A stretch of DNA of 64,000 bases from contig NZ_CP050497.1 of assembly GCF_018336815.1 (NCBI RefSeq), positions 372,001 to 436,000 of the forward strand. Direction: 5' to 3'. The notes under the pieces are model-generated. The model was not told the origin of the DNA and did no database searches. It saw only the letters and a program-made list of their open reading frames with translations. Made by a program: the position numbers and the translations under genes. How positions within the stretch are numbered: position 1 is the stretch's first letter; the number at the start of each line of letters is the position of its first letter. The stretch is from Treponema vincentii. GTDB lineage: Bacteria; Spirochaetota; Spirochaetia; Treponematales; Treponemataceae. Below, piece by piece: positions 35,930 through 44,776 of the stretch.

Positions 35930-38308
35930 ATGAGCGAAATCGAAGATGAAAAGTTAGAAACAGTACATACACAGACAGCAAAATTCCCTTATATGCTGCA
36001 AATTGTTTCCCTTGTTATTTTGGCTGCATTGATGTTTATGCCGTTCGGCATGGATAAAATGGATCTGCTCAATTATGAGCAAACTCCGCAGCTCTTGTAC
36101 CCGTTTACGGTTCTATTCTCAGGGTTAGTTCAAAGGAATTTACATTTTTTTTATATAAGCTGTTTCTCCTTTTTTTTATTGCCCGTAGCATTTCTCATTA
36201 TTTTAACTTCTATCTTTAATAAAAAAATAACACAGAATATCGTTATTATTTCTGCTTTTGTTGCAGTAACATTTTATCTTGCAGCTGCTATTTCGGGGAT
36301 GATGACATTTGCCAACACTATACGCTGGTTTCAGGGGTTAAGTATTTTAGTATACGCTGCTTTTTTTACTGCTTTTATTTTTCATGTCTTTTTAATCAGT
36401 CGCGGGATTCCTTTGATAAAAGCAAATAATGAGGCGTACTCTGAATACAAGCAGCTGATTTTGGAAGATGAAAAAACGGATAAACTGAATAAACCACAGG
36501 TAAGCACTAAATCGGGAACAATAGTAGCCGAACAACCGGAAGGGAAAAGATTCAATATAAATATAAAAGAACAAATCCAAAACTTGATCGGGCGAGTAAA
36601 AGATCCTGACAAGAAAACGCATCTAAAAAATAAAATTGCAGCGGTGATTCTTGTTACAATTATTGTTAATATTTCTGTCTTTATTTATACGGATTTAAAG
36701 AACTACAAATTGCTTTTAACGCAAAATGTCAATACAACCGGTAAGAATCAAGCCGAACAGGTTGCGGCCATTTATGATTTTTCAGATGGGCTTCATGCAA
36801 AAATAAGCGCCTTTCTTGAAGGCATAAAAAAGACAAATGCATCTTCTCCATTTCCGCATCGCCGTGTAGATATTATTACAACAGACAGTAACGAGCCGGT
36901 GTTTCTTGATAAGATTAATGACACTACAGTACTTCCCGATTTCAATGTATTCTCGTATACAACGGAGCAGGGGGCGGTGCGTAATATACCGGCAGAAGAA
37001 AAACGCATTACTGCGGAAGAAGCTGCTCTTTACATACAACATTTTCAAAATACACTCACTCGAAGTCAGCCTATTTATAAACCGGAAAAGGGTTCCTGCA
37101 TATATATATATCCTATAACCTTTTCGCGCAAAGACGGTCAAAGGCTGGTTGGTTTCGCCGTTGTAACATATATGAAAGAAATACTGGAGCGTCCGTATTT
37201 TCAAGCAAAAGTATTTATCTTTGCACTTGCAGCAGTTTTTGCATACGCTGCAATTATCATTACGCTTTTCCTTGCCGATTTTATTGCCGAGCCTATTATT
37301 CAGCTTTGCGTAAATATTAGAAAGACGACCAATATATTAAACGAAATATTTTCGGGTAATGCAAAGATTGAGGCAAACAGACTTGTATTTGAAGATAATC
37401 TGAAAACACGCGATGAAATAAAAACACTTTCGAAGGAAATAAAAAATATTATTACGCTTGTGCGTGGTATGCTTCCATATATTTCGTTCCATACCCTTCG
37501 AAATGCAGAAAAAGATGTCGGTTCAAAAAGTATCTCGCGGAATCTTTGTTTCCTTTTTACCGATATTAGAGGCTTTACGAAACTTTGTGAAAAATTGCCG
37601 GCAAGAGAGGTTATATCGATGTTAAATCGCTATCTTAACATCGAAACTAAAATTATTTTTGATAACGGTGGTGATGTTGATAAGTATGTCGGGGACGAAA
37701 TGATGGCTTTTTTTGCAGGTCCAAGAAAAGAGATAAATGCTTGTAAGGCAGCGATGGAAATACGGGAAGCGCTTTATCGTGAACACCAAGCAGCTATGAA
37801 AGTAGGAAGAGAAACAATTTCACTCGGTATCGGTATAAATACGGGTTATGTTATATTCGGCCCTGTCGGTTCCGAAACAAGAAAAGATTTCACTTCCATT
37901 GGCGATACGGTTAATTTGGCAGCACGGCTTGAAGGTGCAAATAAACAATATGGATCAAAGACTATTATTTCTGAAGCCGTCTACAACAATTTGAACAATG
38001 CATTTATTTGCCGTGAACTTGATTATATAACAGTAAAAGGGAAAACAGAAGTTGTGCGTATTTTTGAAGTTTTGCAAGAAACCAAAAAAAATACCAGCGA
38101 TAAAATTTATGATTTAAAAAAGCTTTTTGAAACAGGACTTGACTATTATCGACAACGCAAATGGAAGACCGCAGAAAAGTATTTTATGGAATGTGTAGAA
38201 AAATATAACGATCAACCTGCAAAAGTTTTCTTAGACAGAATAGCTCATTATCGCAGTTCTCCACCTCCGGCAGACTGGAAGGGTGTCTTTGCTATGCGGA
38301 TGAAATAA
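35930..38308 (+). CDS. Membrane-bound class III adenylate/guanylate cyclase
   Basis: A 792-aa protein. Residues 1-170 hold about four membrane helices. A further membrane helix comes near 240, then an extracytoplasmic sensor region to about 420, another membrane helix, and a HAMP-like linker. The cyclase domain follows with LFTDIRGFTKL (metal Asp about 545), GGDVDKYVGDEMMAFF (second Asp about 589) and SIGDTVNLAARLEG. Both metal aspartates are intact, so it should make cAMP (or cGMP). The C-terminal 80 residues look like a TPR-type helical tail. GTG 35927 could replace ATG 35930. No partner gene is adjacent. Confidence 0.85.
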   Translation: MSEIEDEKLETVHTQTAKFPYMLQIVSLVILAALMFMPFGMDKMDLLNYEQTPQLLYPFTVLFSGLVQRNLHFFYISCFSFFLLPVAFLIILTSIFNKKITQNIVIISAFVAVTFYLAAAISGMMTFANTIRWFQGLSILVYAAFFTAFIFHVFLISRGIPLIKANNEAYSEYKQLILEDEKTDKLNKPQVSTKSGTIVAEQPEGKRFNINIKEQIQNLIGRVKDPDKKTHLKNKIAAVILVTIIVNISVFIYTDLKNYKLLLTQNVNTTGKNQAEQVAAIYDFSDGLHAKISAFLEGIKKTNASSPFPHRRVDIITTDSNEPVFLDKINDTTVLPDFNVFSYTTEQGAVRNIPAEEKRITAEEAALYIQHFQNTLTRSQPIYKPEKGSCIYIYPITFSRKDGQRLVGFAVVTYMKEILERPYFQAKVFIFALAAVFAYAAIIITLFLADFIAEPIIQLCVNIRKTTNILNEIFSGNAKIEANRLVFEDNLKTRDEIKTLSKEIKNIITLVRGMLPYISFHTLRNAEKDVGSKSISRNLCFLFTDIRGFTKLCEKLPAREVISMLNRYLNIETKIIFDNGGDVDKYVGDEMMAFFAGPRKEINACKAAMEIREALYREHQAAMKVGRETISLGIGINTGYVIFGPVGSETRKDFTSIGDTVNLAARLEGANKQYGSKTIISEAVYNNLNNAFICRELDYITVKGKTEVVRIFEVLQETKKNTSDKIYDLKKLFETGLDYYRQRKWKTAEKYFMECVEKYNDQPAKVFLDRIAHYRSSPPPADWKGVFAMRMK

Positions 38309-38374
38309 ATGGCAGGAAAGCTTTTATACACTGCATTTTTTAGAGTTTCTCTGCGATATTTACCAAATATATTA

Positions 38375-38445
38375 CGAGCCAACATCCCCGACGCAGAGCA
38401 TACGTTGCACAGCAATAAGGGGTTAACCCCTCTGCACGAATAAAA
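38375..38445. repeat. Family D repeat copy
   Basis: It begins AGCCAACATCCCCGACGCAGAG, carries GGGGTTAACCCC and ends CTCTGCACGAATAAA. It shares its ends with the copies at 7177, 31948 and 55080, and abuts the terminator of the cyclase and htrA genes. Confidence 0.55.
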
Positions 38446-38487
38446 AAAAAGCGCCGATTAATCTTGACGGTTAATCGGCGCTTTTCA
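38446..38487. terminator. Bidirectional terminator between cyclase and htrA
   Basis: AAAAGCGCCGATTAA pairs with TTAATCGGCGCTTTT across a 9-nt loop, with A-rich and T-rich flanks, so it works on both strands for the convergent genes. Confidence 0.8.
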
Positions 38488-38507
38488 TTTTCAGCTTTTA
38501 TCTTAAC

Positions 38508-40010
38508 TTAAAACTTATAGCGTAAAGTCGATAGTGTTTGTCCTTCACGCAGTACATCGAACCACACTTCTTTTTTGATCTTTGATAATTCACGATAGAA
38601 TTCGCGCATATTGGTTACCGGTACATCATTTACCGCAGTAATAATATCACCTGATTTAAGCCCGATAATAACGGCGGGCGTTTTATTGGTAATGTTGGTT
38701 ACCAGCACGCCTGTTTGTTTTTTATCAAGCTTTAATTTATCGCGTATTTCATCACTGAGTTCGTAACCGATAAATCCCGGCCATAATTTCGACGAGTCGG
38801 TAACGATTTTCTGATCCCGCTCTTCAATCTTTACAGAGAATGTTTGTTCTTTACCATCGCGGATAACCACAAATTCAGCGGTAGTGTTGCTACGAAGATC
38901 GCCGACATCGCGGACAAGTTGATCGACGCTCTTAACCTCTTTACCGTTCAGCTTAACGACAAAATCGCCCGGACGGATGCCGCCTTTAAATGCAGGAGAC
39001 CCTAAGAAGATGTCGATAGCCAAAGCGCCGGTTTTTTCACCGAGCCCCAGAGCTTTCATAACCGTTTCGTCGGCGCTCGTCAGTTGGACACCAACCCATC
39101 CATATTTCAATTTACCGTCGGAAATAAGTGAGTCGATTGCTCCTTTGACGTTGTTGATCGGAATGGAAAAACCAAGTCCCTGTGACCCTCCGCTTGATGA
39201 TGCAATCCATGTGTTAATACCGATAACTTGCCCGTAGATATTGACGAGCGGGCCGCCGGAGTTTCCCTGATTGATGGCGGCATCGGTTTGAATAAAGTCG
39301 TTGATGTTATTATTCGGACCGCCCGACCGCCCGACCGCGCTGACCATACCGCGGGTAACCGTCGAAACATACCCGAGCGGAGAACCGACAGCAAAGACAA
39401 TATCGCCAACCTCTACCGCATCGGAATTTCCCAATTCAGCAATAGCAATATCTTTTTCGGTGGATTCAAATGAAACCAGTGCAATATCTCGTCGCTGATC
39501 TCCGCCGACCAGTTTTCCTTCTGCGGTATGTCCGTTATATAACTTGACGATAATCTTTTCAGCCGTACCGGTAACATGCTGATTAGTCAGCACATAATAG
39601 GTATTGCCGTTCTTACGAACGATAACACCCGAACCCATCCCTTCTGATTTATATTCTTGCTCGCCGCTATCGTTCCCTTCTGATTTTTCACCGTTATTCT
39701 GATTAGGCATTCCAAAAAAGAACCACGGAAAACCGTCTCCCGAAAGGGGATTGCGGACTTTTTTAATTTCCGTAACCGATAGCGTTACTACTGACGGTAA
39801 AATTGCCGCCGATACTTGCCGGTTCGCACTTTGCAGCCCTTCCAACAAGGAAATCGTCTCTTTTGTAATTGCTTCCGAATGCTTTGTGTCAGCATATACT
39901 GTTGTTGCAGAAGCAGGACTTGCAGAGCAGGATGATACAAAAATCATTACAACCATGCTCAACAGTGCGGTAAATGACAGTACCGTTTGAAATCTTTGTC
40001 TTAAATGCAT
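38508..40010 (-). CDS. htrA: HtrA/DegP-family periplasmic serine protease (lipoprotein)
   Basis: A 500-aa protease/chaperone of the envelope. The signal ends in a lipobox-like FVSSC (Cys28). The trypsin-like domain has the triad His145 (LTNQHV), Asp175 (RRDIALV) and Ser251 (GNSGGP). Two PDZ domains follow, one starting near YGWVGVQL and the other near WPGFIGYEL with the loop GLKSGDIITAVN. I chose ATG 40010-40008 because GGAGG lies about 7 nt upstream. It has a GAAAACTTCT/AGAAGTTTTC hairpin about 90 nt upstream and a shared bidirectional terminator downstream. Confidence 0.93.
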   Translation of the reverse strand: MHLRQRFQTVLSFTALLSMVVMIFVSSCSASPASATTVYADTKHSEAITKETISLLEGLQSANRQVSAAILPSVVTLSVTEIKKVRNPLSGDGFPWFFFGMPNQNNGEKSEGNDSGEQEYKSEGMGSGVIVRKNGNTYYVLTNQHVTGTAEKIIVKLYNGHTAEGKLVGGDQRRDIALVSFESTEKDIAIAELGNSDAVEVGDIVFAVGSPLGYVSTVTRGMVSAVGRSGGPNNNINDFIQTDAAINQGNSGGPLVNIYGQVIGINTWIASSSGGSQGLGFSIPINNVKGAIDSLISDGKLKYGWVGVQLTSADETVMKALGLGEKTGALAIDIFLGSPAFKGGIRPGDFVVKLNGKEVKSVDQLVRDVGDLRSNTTAEFVVIRDGKEQTFSVKIEERDQKIVTDSSKLWPGFIGYELSDEIRDKLKLDKKQTGVLVTNITNKTPAVIIGLKSGDIITAVNDVPVTNMREFYRELSKIKKEVWFDVLREGQTLSTLRYKF

Positions 40011-40089
40011 ACGTTTACCTCCAACATAAGAACGCCGCGAAAGAATTTTCACAGCCTCTGTAATTTCGCAAATAAAAAATAAAGCCGAG

Positions 40090-40130
40090 GAAAACTTCTT
40101 AAAACTGAAGTTTTGAGAAGTTTTCAATTA
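40090..40130. promoter_or_regulatory. Hairpin in the htrA leader
   Basis: GAAAACTTCT-AAAAC and GTTTT-AGAAGTTTTC form a long stem with a GAA-type loop. It is a candidate attenuator or RNA-stability element, and its arms resemble the first hairpin of family C. Confidence 0.5.
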
Positions 40131-40169
40131 CTTCTTAAACATATAAAATACTATTATGATACACGTATC

Positions 40170-40500
40170 GGCTAGAGCAATCGCATTAAAAAATTTTTAG
40201 CGATTGTCTTCCTTCTGTGCGAAATTTCATAGGTATAAGGTGAGCGTCTACAATGATGCCTTCATCAACTGATGAACATCCCTGTCCATCAGTTGATAAC
40301 GAATTTTGGCAAAGCCAAAATATCGCTTCTGCTCTAACCACCGCCGTCCGTGGCGGATGTATTAACCGTCAAGTTTTCTTTCGAAAACTTGCGTATTGAT
40401 GTGTGCGCTTTTCGCGCACGAATGCAACAGTTTCCAAAATTCATATTTTGTTCAACTGTTGCATTTTAAGGAAATAAAATTTCGTACATTTTTTCAGCAA
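40170..40500. repeat. Family B hairpin array inserted into the left hairpin of copy A5
   Basis: The left half GCGATTGTCTTCC..GTGCGAAATTTCAT (to about 40231) and the right half AAAATTTCGTACATTTTTTCAGCA (from about 40477) correspond to one uninterrupted hairpin at 35590-35645. Between them lie consecutive hairpins: ATCAACTGATG/CATCAGTTGAT; AATTTTGGC/GCCAAAAT; CCGCC-GTCCGT-GGCGG; CAAGTTTTC/GAAAACTTG; GTGCGC/GCGCAC; AATGCAACAGTT/AACTGTTGCATT. No gene is supported from 40011 to 40700. Confidence 0.7.
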
Positions 40501-40502
40501 AG

Positions 40503-40645
40503 GGGTAAACGCATCAGACGAATAGAATATAGATCGCAAAATCAGGAGGGTGGGCAAGCATTTGAACCGCGAAGAGGTTCAACTCTGCTTGAACAGCCTC
40601 CTGATTTTGCGGGGTGATCAACAAAACGTCTGATGTGTTTACCCT
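40503..40645 (+). repeat. Family A palindromic element, copy A5
   Basis: Outer ends GGGTAAACGCATCAGACG/CGTCTGATGTGTTTACCC pair almost perfectly. Inner arms are CGCAAAATCAGGAGG/CCTCCTGATTTTGCG. The centre has AAGCA/TGCTT around TTGAACC..GGTTCAA. It lies 55 bp before metN. Confidence 0.85.
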
Positions 40646-40700
40646 GACGCATCGGCAATAATAACTTGACAGAGCTTTTATATTTTGTTTGTATGTACGG

Positions 40701-41702
40701 ATGATACGGTTAGTAAACGTAAACAAACGGTACGGAGAACTTCAAGCGGTGGATAATATCAGCCTTGAAATTCCTTCCAATACGATTTTCGGGATTATCG
40801 GAAAAAGCGGCGCGGGAAAATCGACGCTCGTGCGGCTGATAAGCCTTTTGGAACCGGTGGATTCGGGCGAGATTTACTATGGTGACTCCCGCGTAGACAC
40901 CTTGACAGGCAAGCTCTTACGCAATCAACATAAAAAAATCGGGATGATTTTTCAGAATTTCAATTTATTTGCATCGCGCACGGCTGCGGGCAATATCGCC
41001 TATCCGCTTGAAATTGCCGGAATGCCGAAGCGTGCTATCGCAGCAAAAGTGGAAGAAATGCTGAATGTTGTCGGGCTTGAAGGACGCGGCGATGCACGGG
41101 TAAGTACCCTATCCGGTGGACAAAAACAGCGGGTGGCTATTGCCCGTGCCTTGGCGGTTTCTCCCGATATCCTCTTTTGCGACGAAGCGACGAGCGCACT
41201 TGACCCGCAGACAACACGCTCAATTTTGGAGCTGCTCAAGCGGCTGCAAAAGGATATGAATTTAAGTGTTGTGATGATAACGCATCAGATGGAAGTGGTG
41301 CGCGATTGTTGCCAGCAAGTGGCCGTTATCGATAACGGCGCCGTGGCGGAAACGGGTTCCGTGCGTGAAATCTTTTCTGCGCCGAAGTCGGAAGTAACCA
41401 AAGACTTCTTAATGCATATCAACCCGCTCAATCCCGAAGACACACAGCTTATCCGATGGTCTAAAAGCGGCGGCGCCTATACGCTCCGGTTCTCCGGTGA
41501 ACCCACGAGTGAGCCGGTTTTGAGTAAAATTTCCCGCGATTATGGCATTGAATTTAATATCTGTGCAGGCGGTATGCAAAAGGTCGGTGAAACGGTGGTC
41601 GGAACCCTCTTTGTCGATATTAACGGTTCACCCGAAGATATGCAAAAAGCGTTTGCTTATCTTAATCAAAACGGCATCAAAGTAGAGGAGACACATCAAT
41701 GA
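40701..41702 (+). CDS. metN: Methionine ABC transporter ATP-binding protein MetN
   Basis: A 333-aa ATPase: Walker A GKSGAGKST, signature LSGGQKQRVA, Walker B ILFCDEATSALDP, H-loop THQME. A C-terminal NIL domain of about 80 residues starts after the helical linker and senses methionine in MetN proteins. I chose ATG 40701 over TTG 40689. The start lacks a strong RBS. It overlaps metI by 4 nt. No MetQ binding protein is in the window, so that subunit must be encoded elsewhere. Confidence 0.88.
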   Translation: MIRLVNVNKRYGELQAVDNISLEIPSNTIFGIIGKSGAGKSTLVRLISLLEPVDSGEIYYGDSRVDTLTGKLLRNQHKKIGMIFQNFNLFASRTAAGNIAYPLEIAGMPKRAIAAKVEEMLNVVGLEGRGDARVSTLSGGQKQRVAIARALAVSPDILFCDEATSALDPQTTRSILELLKRLQKDMNLSVVMITHQMEVVRDCCQQVAVIDNGAVAETGSVREIFSAPKSEVTKDFLMHINPLNPEDTQLIRWSKSGGAYTLRFSGEPTSEPVLSKISRDYGIEFNICAGGMQKVGETVVGTLFVDINGSPEDMQKAFAYLNQNGIKVEETHQ

Positions 41703-42361
41703 GTTCATGGTCAACGTTAGTACAGCTTGTGGGAACAGCGACGGCGCAAACGCTCATAATGGTATTCTTTTCTACGCTTTTTTCTTTTATACTCGGAGCG
41801 CCGCTCGGCGTGCTGCTATGCATCACTGCGGAGGGGAACCTTATGCCGAGACCGGTGTTGCATCAACTTATCGACCGGGTGGTAAACGTATTACGTTCAT
41901 TCCCGTTTATTATATTGATGATTTTGCTCTTTCCGTTTTCGCGGCTCATCATCGGTACCAGCATCGGAACCGCCGCAACGGTCGTGCCGCTTTCCATCGC
42001 CGCCGCCCCCTTTGTTGCACGGGTTATCGAAAGCGCCTTGCTGGAAATCGACCGCGGTGTTATCCAAGCGGCTCTTGCGATGGGCTCTTCTACTATGGAG
42101 ATTATCTTTAAAGTGATGATACCGGAAGCGCTGCCGCCCCTCGTTGCAGGCATTACGCTCACTATTATCAACCTTATCGGATATTCGGCAATGGCGGGTG
42201 CAATCGGCGGCGGCGGCCTTGGCGATTTGGCAATCCGATACGGCTATCAGCGGTTCCGCAGTGATATTATGCTGGCGGCGGTCATCGTCATTTTAGTGAT
42301 GGTAGAGCTTATTCAATTTATCGGCACGAGGATCAGTACGGCGCTTGCAAAACAGCGGTAG
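41699..42361 (+). CDS. metI: Methionine ABC transporter permease MetI
   Basis: A 220-aa MetI-type permease with about five helices: NVLRSFPFIILMILLFPFSR, then the EAA-like loop GSSTMEIIFKVMIPEALPPL that couples to MetN, and GYSAMAGAIGGGGLGDLAIRYGYQRF, the family hallmark. It overlaps metN by 4 nt (ATGA). It should import D-/L-methionine with MetN and an unlinked MetQ. Confidence 0.9.
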   Translation: MSSWSTLVQLVGTATAQTLIMVFFSTLFSFILGAPLGVLLCITAEGNLMPRPVLHQLIDRVVNVLRSFPFIILMILLFPFSRLIIGTSIGTAATVVPLSIAAAPFVARVIESALLEIDRGVIQAALAMGSSTMEIIFKVMIPEALPPLVAGITLTIINLIGYSAMAGAIGGGGLGDLAIRYGYQRFRSDIMLAAVIVILVMVELIQFIGTRISTALAKQR

Positions 42362-42457
42362 GAGATACTCGCTCACTGTCTTTTGTAAAGACTGGGAAGC
42401 TGCATTAAGGATGAAGAGGTAGTACTGATTAATTAGCCTTCCTACTAAAAAGCTGAG

Positions 42458-42490
42458 AGAAAGGGCAAACATGTCAGATTTGTTTGCCCT
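42458..42490 (-). terminator. Hairpin between metI and lsrF
   Basis: AGGGCAAACA and TGTTTGCCCT pair around a 9-nt loop. On the minus strand TTTCTCTC follows, so it can terminate lsrF. The GGGCAAACATGTCAGA arm looks like a decayed family A end. Confidence 0.5.
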
Positions 42491-42500
42491 GGTCGTACCT

Positions 42501-43385
42501 TTATTTTTTATTAATTTGTTCCGTATAGAATTCAAATGCTTCTTTGTCGGTATATTTGTGGTGAACGATTTTTCCGATTGCATCGGCCATCGCGATAGGA
42601 TGAGCACTCTGAAAAATATTGCGTCCCATATCAAGCCCTCTGGCTCCGTCGCGGATTGAATGATAGGCCAATGCGAGCGCTTCTTGTGCGGGGAGCTTTT
42701 TCCCGCCGGCTACTACAATCGGTACCGGACATGCAGCAACGATTTCTTCAAAATCTTCGCAATAATATGTTTTTATAATGTTTGCACCGAGTTCGGCAAT
42801 AATACGTGTTGCAAGTTTAAAATACTGTGCGGTGCGTTCCATATTCTTACCGACTGCGACTACGCCAAGGGTCGGTATGCTATAGCGAATGCCTGCATTA
42901 ATAACCGCAGAAAGATTGTCGATGCTTTCCAGCTGACCGTCGCCGCCGATAAAAGTCTGAACTGCAAGGCAGTCGGCATTCATCCTTATCGCATCTTCAA
43001 TATTGACGGCAACAACTTCATGGGTTAAGTCATCCTGTACCATAGAGGAACCGGAAGACACTCTGAGCGCAATAGCTTTTTTGCAGTCGGGACGCACACA
43101 GGTGCGCAATGCTCCTCGTGTTGCCATAAGGACATCGACATGATCATTAAGCTGGGGAATTAAAAGGTCGAGCCGTTCGAGCCCCGAAACTGACCCCATA
43201 AAATAACCGTGATCAAATGCGAACATCACGGTATTACCGGTTTGAGGATTAAAAATATTCGACAGGTGTTTTTTCATACCCCAGTCGAGATTGCCAGCCC
43301 CTTTTACATAAAATGCTCCGTCAACGGCAAAAGGGACATCCGTGTGATAATCGTGAGCTGTTTTTAAACCGTCTAAATCTGCCAT
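42501..43385 (-). CDS. lsrF: 3-hydroxy-2,4-pentadione-5-phosphate thiolase LsrF
   Basis: A 294-aa class I aldolase-fold enzyme that ends phospho-AI-2 breakdown by thiolysis to DHAP and acetyl-CoA. GNTVMFAFDHGYFMGSVSGLE and VAGGKKLPAQEALA match LsrF, and the Schiff-base lysine is Lys205 in ANIIKTYYCE. The length agrees with the enterobacterial enzyme. It is the last gene of lsrACDBF, 82 nt after lsrB and separated from it by a hairpin (43418-43454). Confidence 0.93.
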   Translation of the reverse strand: MADLDGLKTAHDYHTDVPFAVDGAFYVKGAGNLDWGMKKHLSNIFNPQTGNTVMFAFDHGYFMGSVSGLERLDLLIPQLNDHVDVLMATRGALRTCVRPDCKKAIALRVSSGSSMVQDDLTHEVVAVNIEDAIRMNADCLAVQTFIGGDGQLESIDNLSAVINAGIRYSIPTLGVVAVGKNMERTAQYFKLATRIIAELGANIIKTYYCEDFEEIVAACPVPIVVAGGKKLPAQEALALAYHSIRDGARGLDMGRNIFQSAHPIAMADAIGKIVHHKYTDKEAFEFYTEQINKK

Positions 43386-43417
43386 ACTATCATTCCTATC
43401 ATTAAAAGTGATACAGG

Positions 43418-43454
43418 GAACCTCTAAAAACGGCTGTGTCTTTAAAGGTTCCCC
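43418..43454 (-). promoter_or_regulatory. Hairpin between lsrB and lsrF
   Basis: GGGAACCT-TAAA and TTTAAAGGTTCCC pair around a short loop. It resembles family C arms and may set lsrF expression below that of lsrB. Confidence 0.5.
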
Positions 43455-43466
43455 TATAACCTCTAT

Positions 43467-44546
43467 TTAGAAGTTATACTTATCCATGTTTTCTTTTGTG
43501 AATACTGCACGCTCCGGAAGCAATACAACACCGGAATCGTTTGCCGTATAAGATTTCGGATCAAGTACCGTGTTCGGCTGAATAGTTACCTTACCGATGG
43601 TAGGAATATCGATTGTGTCGCCGACTTTCATACTGTGTCCTGTTGCTGCCCAGTAGGCGAGGTAACAGGAAATTGCACCTTGAATACCGCAATCCCACAA
43701 GCCCCAGCGAGTAAGAATACCTGCACGGCAATAGTCCTTAATCGCATTCGGTGTTGCAAAACCGGTAATGGTTACCTTTTTCTGATTAAGACCAAGGTTT
43801 TGTGCGGCTTGACATTGACCGGGAAGAGCAGTCGAGTCGTTACAAATAATTAAGTCGATATCTTTGTGAGCAGACAGAACCGCTTCTCCAACTGTAATTG
43901 CACGTTCCGCATCTTGGTTGGAATAGTAGTTATCCGGCGCAACATTAACCCATTTGGGATACTTTTGGCGAATATAAGCTTCGCCTGCGACATGCCATGA
44001 ATTCTGATCGGTAACCGTTGCCTGAGAATAGTGCCAGCAGTATTTGATAACATCCGTATCAGGATTTTTACCTCTTTCTTTAAGAGAGGTAACGCCCATA
44101 TCAACAAGCATTTTGCCGAGGATATCGGGGGTTCCCTGAGATGTCATAAGCTGCCGTGCATCAGGATTGGAATCGGAGTCCCATGTCATAACGGCAAGGC
44201 CGGCTTTGCGAGCTGCTTTCAATGCTTGATCGACACCGGCTGCATCAACGGTCGAAATTGAGATTGCATCGGCACCTTGCTGAATAGCATTGTTAATGAT
44301 ATTAACCTGATTCGCCACTGCTGCATCGGGGCTGCCGTCATACTTTACGGTAAAACCGACCTGCTTTGCCAGTTTTTGAGCACCTTCATTTGCTACTTCA
44401 AAAAAAGCATTGCCGCTGATTTTCGGAATAAATACGACAACAACGTCTTTCTTTGAACCACCAGAGCCCTGATCACTTGAGCCGCCGGCAAATACCGGTA
44501 CGCCGACCAAGAGCGCTGCCAACATAATCGACATCAGTTTTTTCAT
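43467..44546 (-). CDS. lsrB: Autoinducer-2 ABC transporter substrate-binding protein LsrB
   Basis: A 359-aa exported binding protein. The signal peptide ends GVPVFAGG, with no lipid cysteine. AI-2 pocket positions known from enteric LsrB are present: Lys in FIPKISG, Asp in TWDSDSNP, Asp-Gln in TVTDQNSW, and Pro and Ala in ATPNAI. The end VLLPERAVFTKENMDKYNF is almost that of E. coli LsrB. This separates it from ribose and rhamnose binders. It lies downstream of lsrD across a 230-nt repeat region. Confidence 0.93.
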   Translation of the reverse strand: MKKLMSIMLAALLVGVPVFAGGSSDQGSGGSKKDVVVVFIPKISGNAFFEVANEGAQKLAKQVGFTVKYDGSPDAAVANQVNIINNAIQQGADAISISTVDAAGVDQALKAARKAGLAVMTWDSDSNPDARQLMTSQGTPDILGKMLVDMGVTSLKERGKNPDTDVIKYCWHYSQATVTDQNSWHVAGEAYIRQKYPKWVNVAPDNYYSNQDAERAITVGEAVLSAHKDIDLIICNDSTALPGQCQAAQNLGLNQKKVTITGFATPNAIKDYCRAGILTRWGLWDCGIQGAISCYLAYWAATGHSMKVGDTIDIPTIGKVTIQPNTVLDPKSYTANDSGVVLLPERAVFTKENMDKYNF

Positions 44547-44571
44547 TTTTTACCTCCTGATTTTGTCGTCC

Positions 44572-44735
44572 GTTGTTTTAATCTAAGGAAACACTCTAAA
44601 AACCGCAAGTTTTTAGAGTGTTTCCTTAGATTTAGTTGCGATGTTTTTTGATAAGTCATAACAATATAAAGACTTATCAAAAAGACTCGTCGGGCATCTC
44701 TAAAAATCTAACCGAGTTTTTAGAGATGCCCTATA
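44572..44735. repeat. Family C composite element between lsrD and lsrB
   Basis: Three hairpins in order: GGAAACACTCTAAAAAC/GTTTTTAGAGTGTTTCC (perfect); TTTTTGATAAGTC/GACTTATCAAAAA; GGGCATCTCTAAAAA/TTTTTAGAGATGCCC. The same three-part layout with different but matching arms is at 51105-51262. Inside an operon it may protect the lsrB message or limit read-through. Confidence 0.75.
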
Positions 44736-44776
44736 GACATCTTTAAAAAATAAAATTTGTTTTTTAAAAATGCCCC

